Source: Bacillota bacterium
GTDB taxonomy: Bacteria; Bacillota_A; Clostridia; Lachnospirales; Lachnospiraceae
Assembly: GCA_023407175.1 (NCBI GenBank)
Contig: JAEYMU010000013.1
Coordinates: 1 to 64,000, forward strand
Length of the DNA stretch: 64,000 nt
Direction of reading: 5' to 3'
In this document: one piece after another, positions 27,382 through 35,682 of the stretch
How the letters are laid out: each line of letters opens with the position of its first letter
How positions within the stretch are numbered: position 1 is the first letter of the stretch
The notes under the pieces: generated by a model
What the model was told of the DNA's origin: nothing
The model's input: only the letters and a program-made list of their open reading frames with translations
Databases searched by the model: none
Made by a program: the position numbers and the translations under genes

Positions 27382-27685
27382 CATTTTTTTGCTAAATAAT
27401 TAAAATTTCACCCATATTTTCTCAAAACTTTACAAGGTAGCCTTGTTATTCCTTGCCGATGATAAAAAAAGAGGGTATAGCAAAAAGAATCCAGTTAGCA
27501 CCTCAACAATAATGCCAACCCTCCATAATCAAAAAGGCATATGGAGGATTTTTATTATCAAATGAATTGACTTATGAATTTATCTCATTTTTTCTACAGA
27601 ATTAATATTATCAAAAATCGATTTAACATATTCAATATTAGAATTAATTATTTTAATATAATTATTAATATTATTAATTTTATTA
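27382..27685. other. Divergent intergenic region with a hairpin
   Basis: No gene. It holds an inverted repeat CCTCCATA/TATGGAGG (about 27521-27549) followed by ATTTTTATT, which resembles a plus-strand terminator without a gene, and then very AT-rich DNA leading to the DUF2089 promoter. It may be a small RNA locus or an IS end; neither can be shown. Confidence 0.4.
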
Positions 27686-27714
27686 TTGACATATTTAATT
27701 TAAAGTTGTATATT
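27686..27714 (+). promoter_or_regulatory. Promoter of the DUF2089/YvlD-like operon
   Basis: TTGACA (27686-27691), 17-bp spacer, TATATT (27709-27714), 31 bp before the first start codon. Confidence 0.8.
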
Positions 27715-27745
27715 GTAATCAAATAATACATTAGGTGGTGAAAAC

Positions 27746-28135
27746 ATGAAATACAAAGCTCCGGGTAAATGCCCCGTATGCGGTGAAAAACTTTCCATAA
27801 CCAAGCTCGGCTGTCCCAAATGCTCCACAGCCATAGAGGGAGATTTCCAGCCCTGTGAGTTCTGCCGCCTTCCAGAAGAAGATCTGGAGTTTGTCAAGGT
27901 ATTCATAAAATGTCGTGGTAATATCAAGGATGTTGAGAAAGAACTTGGCATCTCTTACCCCACAGTTCGCGGTAAGCTGGATTCGGTCATAAGAGGTCTT
28001 GGATATGAAGTATCATCAAAAGAATTGATTAAAGAAAACGAAGATAAAACAGCCGCCAGGAATGAAATTCTTGACCAATTATCAAAGGGTGAAATCTCCC
28101 CGAAAGAAGCAACGGAACGAATTAAAAATCTATAA
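27746..28135 (+). CDS. DUF2089 family protein, zinc-ribbon plus helix-turn-helix
   Basis: 129-residue protein. The N terminus carries two CxxC zinc-ribbon pairs (CPVCGEKL, CPKC) and a further CEFC. The middle is helix-turn-helix-like, EKELGISYPTVRGKLDSVIRGLGY, and the C terminus SKGEISPKEATERIKNL resembles a SHOCT-like motif. DUF2089 members head envelope-related operons in Firmicutes and probably act as their regulators. The start follows AGGTGGTG. It lies 20 bp before the SHOCT-like gene, and four genes run in the same direction. Confidence 0.9.
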   Translation: MKYKAPGKCPVCGEKLSITKLGCPKCSTAIEGDFQPCEFCRLPEEDLEFVKVFIKCRGNIKDVEKELGISYPTVRGKLDSVIRGLGYEVSSKELIKENEDKTAARNEILDQLSKGEISPKEATERIKNL

Positions 28136-28155
28136 TAAATAGGAGGTATCGTCTT

Positions 28156-28599
28156 ATGAGTGAGCAACAAAAAATATTAGAAATGATAGAAAAAGGGCAG
28201 ATTACCGCTGCCGAAGGCATGGAGCTTTTGGAGGCTCTGAATGTGACTAAGGAATCAGAAACAATTCAGAAGGTTGAAACCGCAACAACCACAAGACGCA
28301 ACTATAAGTTTCTTAAGGTTAATGTTACATCGGATAACAGTTCCGTTAATGTTAACGTAAATATCCCGATACGTCTGCTGACCACAATCGGTGAAATCGC
28401 TGACAAGATGACTACTATCGTTCCTGCGGATGTCAGAAGGGAGATGGAATCGAAAGGTATCGATATTTCCAGCATTGATTTTGCCAAAATCATTGAGGAG
28501 ATCATAAACGGTACCTTGGATGACCCAAATATCGTTGATGTGGAGGTCTGGGATGAAAGCCACAAGGCGATGGTAAAGGTGAAAGTATATGTCGATTAA
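28156..28599 (+). CDS. SHOCT-like domain protein of the yvl-type operon
   Basis: 147-residue protein. Residues 1-30 form a SHOCT-like helix pair (QQKILEMIEKGQITAAEGMELLEAL), the module found at the start of YvlB/LiaX-type envelope proteins. Residues about 50-147 contain VNVNVNIPIRLLTTIGEIADKM and a beta-rich end DVEVWDESHKAMVKVKVYVD. It has no signal peptide. Ribosome site AGGAGGT. Its stop overlaps the next gene by 11 bp, indicating translational coupling. It probably senses or relays membrane stress; this is inference from context. Confidence 0.82.
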   Translation: MSEQQKILEMIEKGQITAAEGMELLEALNVTKESETIQKVETATTTRRNYKFLKVNVTSDNSSVNVNVNIPIRLLTTIGEIADKMTTIVPADVRREMESKGIDISSIDFAKIIEEIINGTLDDPNIVDVEVWDESHKAMVKVKVYVD

Positions 28600-28903
28600 G
28601 GGCTTTCGTTTATTGTGGATCAAGCTCCAGATTGAAAATAAAAGGTTCATAAGTATTCCTCTTCCAATCTCCTTGTATGTCTTTCAAGAATTATTGGATT
28701 GTTTTCTGGACTTGCTGACTGTCGTAGGTTTTTTTGTACCGAAAATGACTGATCCGAATTCATCCTCCAAAATCACCATCTATTCAGTAAAGGTACTCGT
28801 TATCACAGTTATGAAACTGCTGGATTCTTTAATCGGGGATGAACCCTATGATCTTGTCGATGTTACAACCGGCAAAGTCAAGATATTAATAAAAATCAGG
28901 TGA
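28589..28903 (+). CDS. Hypothetical protein of the yvl-type operon
   Basis: 104-residue protein that I do not recognise. It overlaps the upstream gene by 11 bp and has AAAGGTGAA before its ATG. It is hydrophobic in the middle (ISIPLPISLYVFQELLDCFLDLLTVVGFFVP) with an amphipathic rather than a clearly membrane-spanning pattern, and ends in a short beta-like stretch GKVKILIKIR similar in style to the end of the preceding protein. It is probably membrane-associated. Confidence 0.7.
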   Translation: MSIKGFRLLWIKLQIENKRFISIPLPISLYVFQELLDCFLDLLTVVGFFVPKMTDPNSSSKITIYSVKVLVITVMKLLDSLIGDEPYDLVDVTTGKVKILIKIR

Positions 28904-28925
28904 AGTATGTCTATCGGAGGTAAAA

Positions 28926-29273
28926 ATGACGAAACTCTTCATGAAATATGTATCTATCATATTAACGATATATCTGCTGTCATATGTAATACACACAATT
29001 CATATCGGCAGTATCCCGGCACTTCTGATCATGGGCTTGGTGCTGTTAGTAGTAAATCTTATATTAAAGCCGATTCTGCTATTGATTACATTACCGTTCA
29101 GCCTGCTGACCTTAGGATTGTTCAGCTTTATTGTGAATGCCTGGACAATCATGATTGCAGATCATTTCGTAACAAACATAAGTATGGGTGGCTTTCTTAA
29201 TTCCCTGCTTGCCGCTTTCATCATTGTTATCTTTAATCATTTGTTTAAGGATATGAATAAAACGTCCAATTAA
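28926..29273 (+). CDS. YvlD-like membrane protein (phage holin 4_2 superfamily)
   Basis: 115-residue protein with four predicted transmembrane helices: YVSIILTIYLLSYVI, IPALLIMGLVLLVVNLI, LLLITLPFSLLTLGLFSFIVNAWTI and GGFLNSLLAAFIIVIFNHLF. This matches the YvlD/mycobacterial four-helix family (annotated as phage holin family, though not phage). ATCGGAGG precedes the ATG. As in Bacillus subtilis yvlABCD it is the last gene of a small envelope-stress-type operon. Confidence 0.88.
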   Translation: MTKLFMKYVSIILTIYLLSYVIHTIHIGSIPALLIMGLVLLVVNLILKPILLLITLPFSLLTLGLFSFIVNAWTIMIADHFVTNISMGGFLNSLLAAFIIVIFNHLFKDMNKTSN

Positions 29274-29323
29274 TTATAAATAACAGCAGAATTTTATCAA
29301 AAAGCCTCTTTATTTTGCACTGG

Positions 29324-29349
29324 GCAGCCAGCCCTTAAAGGCTGGCTGC
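29324..29349. terminator. Hairpin between convergent yvlD-like and AraC genes
   Basis: Perfect 10-bp stem GCAGCCAGCC and GGCTGGCTGC with a 6-nt loop lies between the two convergent stops. T-runs are weak on both sides. Confidence 0.6.
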
Positions 29350-29368
29350 TTAAGTTCATATAACAATT

Positions 29369-30376
29369 TTACTCTCTGTTATTGTCTTGGATATATATTT
29401 CTACCATTTTATAGTATATATCGTCCGGTTCGCCATTCTCATAATAGAACTCCAATGATTGCACATAAATCACAACTCCATCAACCTCCACCAGATCTGT
29501 ATTCTGATATAAAACTTCATCGGTATCAGATCCCGGAAACTCTCCATACAGCAAACACCTTACTTTCATTCCGGAAAACCTCGTATCATAATACTTAAAG
29601 CCCGGGTAGGTCTCTGTGAATTCACCAACTTCATCAAAAAAGTCCAGTACCTTCTGCTCTTCATTCCATTTGAAGGTTAGGCAGATTTTATCAAGCTTAA
29701 ATTCCAGACCATGCGCAAAAATCATTGTTTTTCCGTCAACCTTAAACGCAATTCCGGTTTCCTGCAGTTTTTTAGCAAGAAGCAGCAGGATTCTCCAATC
29801 CTCTCTTTGTTTCATGTCCTTTGTATTGATATGATATTTACAATTTTGATGCCCCATAGGATAACCTCCTTTTTTTATACTGTCATTATAACCGTACCCT
29901 AGGTATCTTTCCTGTTCTGAAGCATTTGGTTTTGTCAAGTAAGGCAATTCATCCGCTGTTATACTTTCTTGCCATCCTCCAAATATTTCTATTTTAATTT
30001 GTAAAGGACTGAATACTTTGATTTTGGGATATATTCTTCTTACCAGGCTAGGCGGAAATCCATGAAATCGGGTAAATGCTTTTGAAAACGACTCCGGTGT
30101 TTCATACCCATATTTTAATGCCGCATCAATGATATGAATGCCGGAAGATAAAAGCTCATCTCCGGCTAATGAAAGCCTTCGATATCGGATATATTCCATA
30201 GTCGTCATATCCAAGACACTCCGAAATAGTCGATTCATTAAAGTACTGCTCATATAGAAGTGACCTGCCACGCAATCAAGCGTTAGCTCTTCGAAAAGAT
30301 TTTTTTCAACATAATCAATGATTTCCTGCAGCAGCTTTATACCTTGGCCTAATTCTCTGTCAAGTTTTTTTTGCAT
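29369..30376 (-). CDS. AraC-family regulator with C-terminal effector domain
   Basis: 335 residues. The DNA-binding domain is N-terminal (about 10-115): IIDYVEKNLFEELTLDCVAGHFYMSSTLMNRLFRSV, then the second helix-turn-helix IIDAALKYGYETPESFSKAFTRFHGFPPSLVRR, the classical AraC signature. Residues about 200-335 form a GyrI-like or related effector domain ending in YYKMVEIYIQ. The start ATG follows GGAGGG. No target operon is obvious, because the neighbours are convergent or divergent on both sides. Confidence 0.88.
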   Translation of the reverse strand: MQKKLDRELGQGIKLLQEIIDYVEKNLFEELTLDCVAGHFYMSSTLMNRLFRSVLDMTTMEYIRYRRLSLAGDELLSSGIHIIDAALKYGYETPESFSKAFTRFHGFPPSLVRRIYPKIKVFSPLQIKIEIFGGWQESITADELPYLTKPNASEQERYLGYGYNDSIKKGGYPMGHQNCKYHINTKDMKQREDWRILLLLAKKLQETGIAFKVDGKTMIFAHGLEFKLDKICLTFKWNEEQKVLDFFDEVGEFTETYPGFKYYDTRFSGMKVRCLLYGEFPGSDTDEVLYQNTDLVEVDGVVIYVQSLEFYYENGEPDDIYYKMVEIYIQDNNRE

Positions 30377-30637
30377 AATTGTCCCTCCAGCATTTTTACT
30401 ATATTATATCAAAAGAAAGCTTATAATTCCTGTCCATATCGACTTGGTTTTGTCCACCTCTCCTTCTAACTAAAATTTTATTTAGTGGCCGGCTTCAGCC
30501 TACACCACTTCCGCAGCATTAAAATTTATCAATTCTGAAATAATTATAAATGATTTGTAGCGATAAGAAATTAAAAATGATATAATAGCATCATTCATTA
30601 CTTGAACGTACCGCTAAAGAGAAGGAGATAATAGATT

Positions 30638-32599
30638 ATGAATATGGTTGGAAAATTTGCAGAGCATCATGAAAAAAAGCCGTCTCGGTACCGTTGGTTC
30701 ATGGGCTTTGCTTTTCTTTTATTCAGCTTTCTGCTGATAAATCACACACCCACATCTGCCGTATCTGCTGCCACCCAATCAAAAAACACCCTAGAAATAA
30801 CCGTATTTGTCGGAAAAAACGCAGATTTGTCCGAATACCTGAAAAATGCGGAGGCAACAAAGGAAAACTTCGTGTATGCAGATATGACTTATGCCTCGGG
30901 GGATAAGAAAATAGTAACCGTAGATAAGAAGGGCCGACTGAAGGGAATTAAGGCAGGGACAGCGAAGATTTCGGTTACCTTTTCGACCACAGAATGGTCC
31001 GATAAAAAGGAGGATTTTACCGGTGTGACCGTTAAGAAGGCAGTCAAGGTGAAAGTTATCCCCTATGATGGCTCTACCGACAGCGCCTATTTCGATTATG
31101 AGATTGATAACGGCAAGATTACAATCTGCGGGCTGAAAAAGCAAAAGGCTGATATCATTATACCGGCACAGATCAATGGATTTCCTGTTTCATTTATTGA
31201 AAGCAGTGCATTTTCCAATGATAAAAAATTGAAAAGCATAACCATTAAAAATAATATTACCGAAATAGGCGAGGCGGTATTTAAAGATTGTACCAGCTTA
31301 AAAACAGTACATTTGACAAGTCCCGTGACAGCCATCGGTGAGGAGGCTTTTGCCGGCTGCAAGGCTCTAGCATCTATCGAATTTCCCAAGCAATTGAAAA
31401 CAATCGGGCGGAGTGCATTTATCGCCTGCAGTTCATTAAAGAAGATTGAACTTCCGGATAATACCGTAGAAATAAAAGAGTTTGCTTTTAGTAATTGCAA
31501 AAGCCTGTCTTCGGTGATTTTATCAAATCAGACCGGTCTGATCGGGGAATCTGCCTTTTATGGCTGTAATGCGCTAACCACTGTTAAAATATCAGCAAGC
31601 AGCCTTGCAAAAAAACAATCGGAGAAAAAGGCAGCAAACGGTTTTATTGATGTTTCCGCATTTGCGGAATGCAGCCGGCTGACCGAGGTTGAAATACCGG
31701 ACGGTATTACAGTAATTGAAAGAGAAGCCTTCTGGCAGTGTGAAAAATTGGCAAAAATATCCTTTTCATCGAGAATTACCCAAATAGGTAATTATACCTT
31801 TGAAAACTGTTTTGCACTAACAGAGCTTAACCTGCCACAAAAGCTTGAGAAAATCGGGGAAGGTGCATTTTCAAACTGTACCGGTGCAGTCAGTCTTACT
31901 CTTCCGGATAGTGTCAGGGAAATAGGGGACTATGCATTTTTTGAATGCAGCAGCTTATCATCGATTACAGTAAACAATGATATTCAAAGAAAAATCGGCA
32001 GCGATATATTCGCAAATACTTCTTATAACTCAATTACGAAGTCCTATGTTGATAATATAACATTCCATTTTACCAAGGAGGATTGGGATCACATCAATCT
32101 GTATCAGTCCACAATAAAGGAGATGGGAATACAGGATACGGATTCTGATCTGGAAAAAATAAAGAAAGTGCATGACTGGCTTGTTATCAATACCTCCTAT
32201 AGCTTCAAGCAGTTCTATGTATACTATGATGCTTTGGGATCGGTTGATACGGTATTAAAAAAACATTTTGGCATATGCGGGGCATATTCCGATACCTTTC
32301 AAGTCTTTATGGATTTGTTAAAAATTGAATGTATTATTGTTTCCAGTGCGGCAATGGATCATGCCTGGAATATGGTGAAGCTGGATGACGGCTGCTGGTA
32401 TCATATTGATGTTACCTGGGATGATCCCGGCTGGAATGATGAGGTATGGGAAAAGGGATGGCTTCGTTATTTAAATCTTCTTCGCGATGACGATGGGATT
32501 AAGCAAACCGGGCACCATGATTGGGACGAGGATGCGCCTTCGGCAAACGGATCCAAATATCTGAATTACTTTGATCATACTTATCAGGTGAAGTTCTAA
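30638..32599 (+). CDS. Secreted BspA-type leucine-rich repeat protein with transglutaminase-like domain
   Basis: 653 residues. N-terminal membrane leader FMGFAFLLFSFLLINHTPTSAVSA suggests secretion. Residues about 50-140 resemble a bacterial Ig-like (Big_2) domain (KKIVTVDKKGRLKGIKAGTAKISV). Residues about 160-450 carry repeated LRR_5 units of the form ITEIGEAVFKDCTSLKTVHL, AFSNCKSLSSVIL and IGDYAFFECSSL. The C terminus (about 505-650) is a transglutaminase-like protease fold with C547 in FGICGAYSD, H575 in DHAWNMVKL and D591 in HIDVTWDD. Such proteins sit on the cell surface and bind or crosslink protein ligands. AAGGAGA precedes the ATG. Substrate unknown. Confidence 0.9.
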   Translation: MNMVGKFAEHHEKKPSRYRWFMGFAFLLFSFLLINHTPTSAVSAATQSKNTLEITVFVGKNADLSEYLKNAEATKENFVYADMTYASGDKKIVTVDKKGRLKGIKAGTAKISVTFSTTEWSDKKEDFTGVTVKKAVKVKVIPYDGSTDSAYFDYEIDNGKITICGLKKQKADIIIPAQINGFPVSFIESSAFSNDKKLKSITIKNNITEIGEAVFKDCTSLKTVHLTSPVTAIGEEAFAGCKALASIEFPKQLKTIGRSAFIACSSLKKIELPDNTVEIKEFAFSNCKSLSSVILSNQTGLIGESAFYGCNALTTVKISASSLAKKQSEKKAANGFIDVSAFAECSRLTEVEIPDGITVIEREAFWQCEKLAKISFSSRITQIGNYTFENCFALTELNLPQKLEKIGEGAFSNCTGAVSLTLPDSVREIGDYAFFECSSLSSITVNNDIQRKIGSDIFANTSYNSITKSYVDNITFHFTKEDWDHINLYQSTIKEMGIQDTDSDLEKIKKVHDWLVINTSYSFKQFYVYYDALGSVDTVLKKHFGICGAYSDTFQVFMDLLKIECIIVSSAAMDHAWNMVKLDDGCWYHIDVTWDDPGWNDEVWEKGWLRYLNLLRDDDGIKQTGHHDWDEDAPSANGSKYLNYFDHTYQVKF

Positions 32600-32782
32600 C
32601 GCTCAGCTTGATATCTTCAGCAACTGTTTTAAAAAATATACCAAAGGTTGATATTTGGAAGGCACACACCATTAAATATCTTTATTTTTCAGAAAACGAT
32701 CCAATATTAGCTTGAAAAACATCTTCTATTATCCTTTGACAAAATAATTTATTGATATCTGTAAATATACTCCTCCTAGTAG

Positions 32783-32791
32783 CATATGATA
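32783..32791 (+). promoter_or_regulatory. Possible sporulation sigma (E/K-type) -10 element
   Basis: CATATGATA fits the CATA-N3-TA -10 box of sigma-K-type promoters and lies about 30 bp before the Gly/Cys-rich gene. A -35 element is not obvious; ATAT lies roughly 15 bp upstream. Confidence 0.4.
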
Positions 32792-32820
32792 GAGAATAAT
32801 AACTATTGGGAGGCTAAAAT

Positions 32821-33060
32821 ATGACTGATTTATCAGCGACATCATGCTGCGGCAGGGATCATCGAGACAATAAATGTGACAGCTATGGAAATAATTCTAT
32901 TTTTCTTATCCTTATATTACTTTGCTGTTGTGGCGGCGGTGGCAGTGGCAACGGTTTTTTAGGAGGATTCTTCGGTAATGGTGGATGTGATAGTGATAAC
33001 GGTTTAGGCGGTATTCTACCAATTATCTTGCTCCTTTGCTTATGTGGCGGCTCCTTCTAA
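32821..33060 (+). CDS. Small Gly/Cys-rich hydrophobic protein, spore-coat-like
   Basis: 79 residues in the order: short polar N terminus with CCGRDHRDNKC, a hydrophobic stretch SIFLILILLCCC, a Gly-rich middle GGGGSGNGFLGGFFGNGGC, and a second hydrophobic stretch GILPIILLLCLCGG. Composition and layout resemble the small high-cysteine or YjcZ-like proteins that Clostridia and Bacilli carry and that are sometimes annotated as chorion-class or sporulation proteins. GGGAGG precedes the ATG. Function unproven. Confidence 0.7.
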   Translation: MTDLSATSCCGRDHRDNKCDSYGNNSIFLILILLCCCGGGGSGNGFLGGFFGNGGCDSDNGLGGILPIILLLCLCGGSF

Positions 33061-33114
33061 AAGATAACGCCTCTTGAAATCTTTATTTACTGCTCACACT
33101 CTTCTTTTTAGCAA

Positions 33115-33173
33115 AAGGGGGTGTCGCAAAATCACTAAAATAAAATGATGGTGCGATACCCTCTTTCTATATC
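33115..33173. terminator. Bidirectional hairpin terminator
   Basis: Arms AGGGGGTGTCGCA and TGCGATACCCTCT (with a G-U pair) followed by TTCTAT lie between the convergent Gly/Cys-rich gene and the transglutaminase-like gene. Confidence 0.7.
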
Positions 33174-33208
33174 TCCCTTTGGCATGAAAAGGAAGCTACT
33201 GCTCCAAA

Positions 33209-34783
33209 TCAATGTAAGCTATTAATGTATGCAATATCACCGTCATCATAGTAACTATCTTCATCAAGTCTTACATGGTCAAGCCATAATTCCTCCGATA
33301 GGAAATAGGTTTTTTTACTTCTCACGCAAGCACACCAATAAGCATCAAGATAATACCATTTACCATCAACCTCAACGCGATTCCATGAATGTGGCCCACC
33401 GGCTATACCGACTTCCTCTACATTATTAATACCAAGACAATCACACAGAAAACAAACTGTTTCCGAATAGTCACCGCAGACTCCCTCACCTACAATCATA
33501 GTATTGTATAATGTCCCATGTCCATATGATGTAAAACTATCCTTTTTATAGGTTTCAATAAAGTAATCTACGATATGGCTGATTTTTTCTTTTGTTGACA
33601 TACTCTCCGAATACAAATCATATTCATCGATAAAATCCCTGATTTTTTGCATTGTTTTAAGCTCATCACCTTCGTAGCCGGTAAAATCATTTTTCTTAAT
33701 TGCTTCTACCGGATCCAGTCTGCTGACACCGGTACCGATCACAATATCCAATTTACAGCTTGTTTTTTTATCGGAGACTGTAATTGTTACAACTCCGTCC
33801 CTATATGTCTCGATAATAAACCCGTTCAAGTATGTAATACCGTCCATTCCTACCACCTTATTTTCCTTTATCGTAGCAAGATTATCTCCTGTGGATGATA
33901 TAGCTATTTTTACTCTGTCATACGGAACCGCATACGGTACCATACTATTCTCCGCACCTTTAGTCGCCAGCCAAGCCGTAATATCGCTGATGTCAATGTT
34001 CCCCTCTCCTCGATATAGGGTTAATTTCGTTATCCCATCCTCAAAGCCATTCAGCTTATACACTGTGATATAGGCCATGAATAAATAATCCTTACCGCCC
34101 GCATATACTGTCAGGTCAACCCATGCCGAACCATAGCCGACGGCAGTTACCTTACCGGATTTTGATACCGTAACTACTTTCTTATTTTCACTTTCCCATA
34201 CTATTTTCTCAATCTTTTTTGGAGGGTTCTTTAACTTAAGCTGCAAAGTCTCTCCCTTGCATAAATAAGCCGAGGTAACGTTCAGCTTCATCTTTGATTG
34301 GGATGTATTGCTTGTGGTATCCGTCTTCGGCGTTGAGTCAGTATATTGATACGTCACATCATAGATAGTATATTGTGCTTCAAATGACAGTATTTCCGTT
34401 ATTTCTTCAATTCTGTCAATATGTGCTTTTAATGCTTCCTCTATCTGCTGTTCTAATTCATCACCCTTTTTACTCCCTGTAACAATAATAGTGTCTCCAA
34501 CTTCAAAGGTACCCTGCATATATGTAAATTTAGCTTTAAAATTTACATTAAATTTTCTCTCTATAATTTTCTTATTTGTTATCTTTATATCAGATAAATC
34601 TTTACACCCAATTGCTTCTGCTATATCCTCTTTTATAAAGTTATCCGGATTATCCATTTCTGAAAGATCCAGCGTTACGTTCATATTACGTGTAGCAGCT
34701 TCTGCACTGGCATTCTGCCCCGGACCAATCATGAATAATGCAATTATTATGCCTAAAAACATCAATTTAAATTTTATCCTCAT
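33209..34783 (-). CDS. Secreted Ig-like/transglutaminase-like protein
   Basis: 524 residues with signal peptide FKLMFLGIIIALFMIGPGQNASA. A Big_2-type Ig-like domain spans about 165-245 (IVWESENKKVVTVSKSGKVTAVGYGSAWVDLTVY), and a second beta-rich region lies at 255-350. The C-terminal transglutaminase-like fold contains C436 in GEGVCGDYSE, H465 in GPHSWNRVEV and D480 in YYLDAYW. It lacks the leucine-rich repeats of its neighbour at 30638 but shares the same end domain. GGGAGG precedes the ATG. Likely a cell-surface enzyme or peptidoglycan/protein-modifying factor; its target is unknown. Confidence 0.87.
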   Translation of the reverse strand: MRIKFKLMFLGIIIALFMIGPGQNASAEAATRNMNVTLDLSEMDNPDNFIKEDIAEAIGCKDLSDIKITNKKIIERKFNVNFKAKFTYMQGTFEVGDTIIVTGSKKGDELEQQIEEALKAHIDRIEEITEILSFEAQYTIYDVTYQYTDSTPKTDTTSNTSQSKMKLNVTSAYLCKGETLQLKLKNPPKKIEKIVWESENKKVVTVSKSGKVTAVGYGSAWVDLTVYAGGKDYLFMAYITVYKLNGFEDGITKLTLYRGEGNIDISDITAWLATKGAENSMVPYAVPYDRVKIAISSTGDNLATIKENKVVGMDGITYLNGFIIETYRDGVVTITVSDKKTSCKLDIVIGTGVSRLDPVEAIKKNDFTGYEGDELKTMQKIRDFIDEYDLYSESMSTKEKISHIVDYFIETYKKDSFTSYGHGTLYNTMIVGEGVCGDYSETVCFLCDCLGINNVEEVGIAGGPHSWNRVEVDGKWYYLDAYWCACVRSKKTYFLSEELWLDHVRLDEDSYYDDGDIAYINSLH

Positions 34784-35093
34784 CTTTTGTATCCTCCCAT
34801 TCGTTTTTTACAATTCAAGACCTTTCCAGTTCTGTCTTAACTTCCTCTTTTCCCTTTTAATCAGTTCTGCCGAACTTCCGATCTTTTGAAATATAATAAT
34901 ATTTTACATTATAGCATCCACTATTTACATGTTCAAACGATTTTCGCTAAAATGATAATATCAGCCTAAAATTTAAATTCCCGTAACGGCAAAGCCTATC
35001 AAGAGCTTCTTAAGCTTTGGAAGGCCAGGGTATAAGCTTTTTATTTACCCTGACAATTGGATTCGACCATATTGATAGATATATTTTTCTGTG
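34784..35093. other. Divergent intergenic region without gene
   Basis: AT-rich region between the divergent transglutaminase-like and sigma-factor genes. An imperfect inverted repeat around 35020-35065 (CAGGGTATAAGC and TTTACCCTG) may be a terminator remnant. No open frame with a ribosome site. Confidence 0.4.
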
Positions 35094-35124
35094 TGAAATA
35101 TTTTACATCATTTTCCCGTCTAAT
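35094..35124 (+). promoter_or_regulatory. ECF-type autoregulated promoter
   Basis: TGAAAT (35094-35099), 17 bp, then CGTCTAAT (35117-35124). The -10 matches ECF promoters such as those of SigV/SigM, and the same GTCTAAT occurs upstream of the two other ECF operons of the window. Confidence 0.65.
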
Positions 35125-35173
35125 ATATGTATACGATAAAGAACATGTTCGCAATAGATAGAAAGGCAATTGA

Positions 35174-35668
35174 ATGGATAACTTAATAAAGAAGGCAAAA
35201 TTAAAAGATGCCGATTCTTTTGTTCAGCTAATGGAACTACATATTAACAGCATGTATAAATCTGCGTGGGTCTATTTAAAAAATGAAAATGACGTTGCAG
35301 ATGCGATACAGGATACTATATTGACCTGTTACGAAAAGCTGAATACCCTGCGCAACGAAAAATTCTTTAAAACCTGGATGCTTCGTATCTTGATTAACAA
35401 ATGCAATGACATTCTTAGGCAAAGACAAAATTATATCAGCACCGATGAGGATATCTCGGAAGAATTTATTGAAAGGGATTATGAACTGTGCGAATGGAAG
35501 GAAATGTTGAAGGGGTTGGATGAAAAGTACCGTATCATTATACTGCTTTACTATTCGGAGGGTTTAAAGGTCAAGGAAATCAGCGAACTGTTGCAGCTTA
35601 ATAAGAATACTGTGTTAACCAGACTTGCAAGGGCAAAAGAACAGCTTAAGAAAGAATATGGGTTTTAA
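35174..35668 (+). CDS. ECF-type RNA polymerase sigma factor
   Basis: 164-residue sigma-70-family ECF factor. Region 2 is seen in LMELHINSMYKSAWVYLKNENDVADAIQDTILTCYEKLNTLRNEKFFKTWMLRILINKCND and region 4 in LDEKYRIIILLYYSEGLKVKEISELLQLNKNTVLTRLARAKEQLKK. It directs RNA polymerase to its own promoter and to stress genes. The next gene, 14 bp downstream, encodes a DUF4179 membrane protein, the usual anti-sigma partner of this clostridial group. Confidence 0.92.
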   Translation: MDNLIKKAKLKDADSFVQLMELHINSMYKSAWVYLKNENDVADAIQDTILTCYEKLNTLRNEKFFKTWMLRILINKCNDILRQRQNYISTDEDISEEFIERDYELCEWKEMLKGLDEKYRIIILLYYSEGLKVKEISELLQLNKNTVLTRLARAKEQLKKEYGF

Positions 35669-35682
35669 AGGAGGTTGTCATA

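Noticed and set aside
27470..27550. Hairpin with T-run that could terminate a small RNA
   Set aside because: No promoter or conserved sequence could be identified upstream, so a small RNA cannot be claimed.
28926..29273. Prophage holin
   Set aside because: The phage holin family label reflects a fold; the four-helix YvlD-like protein is in an envelope operon and no other phage gene is present.
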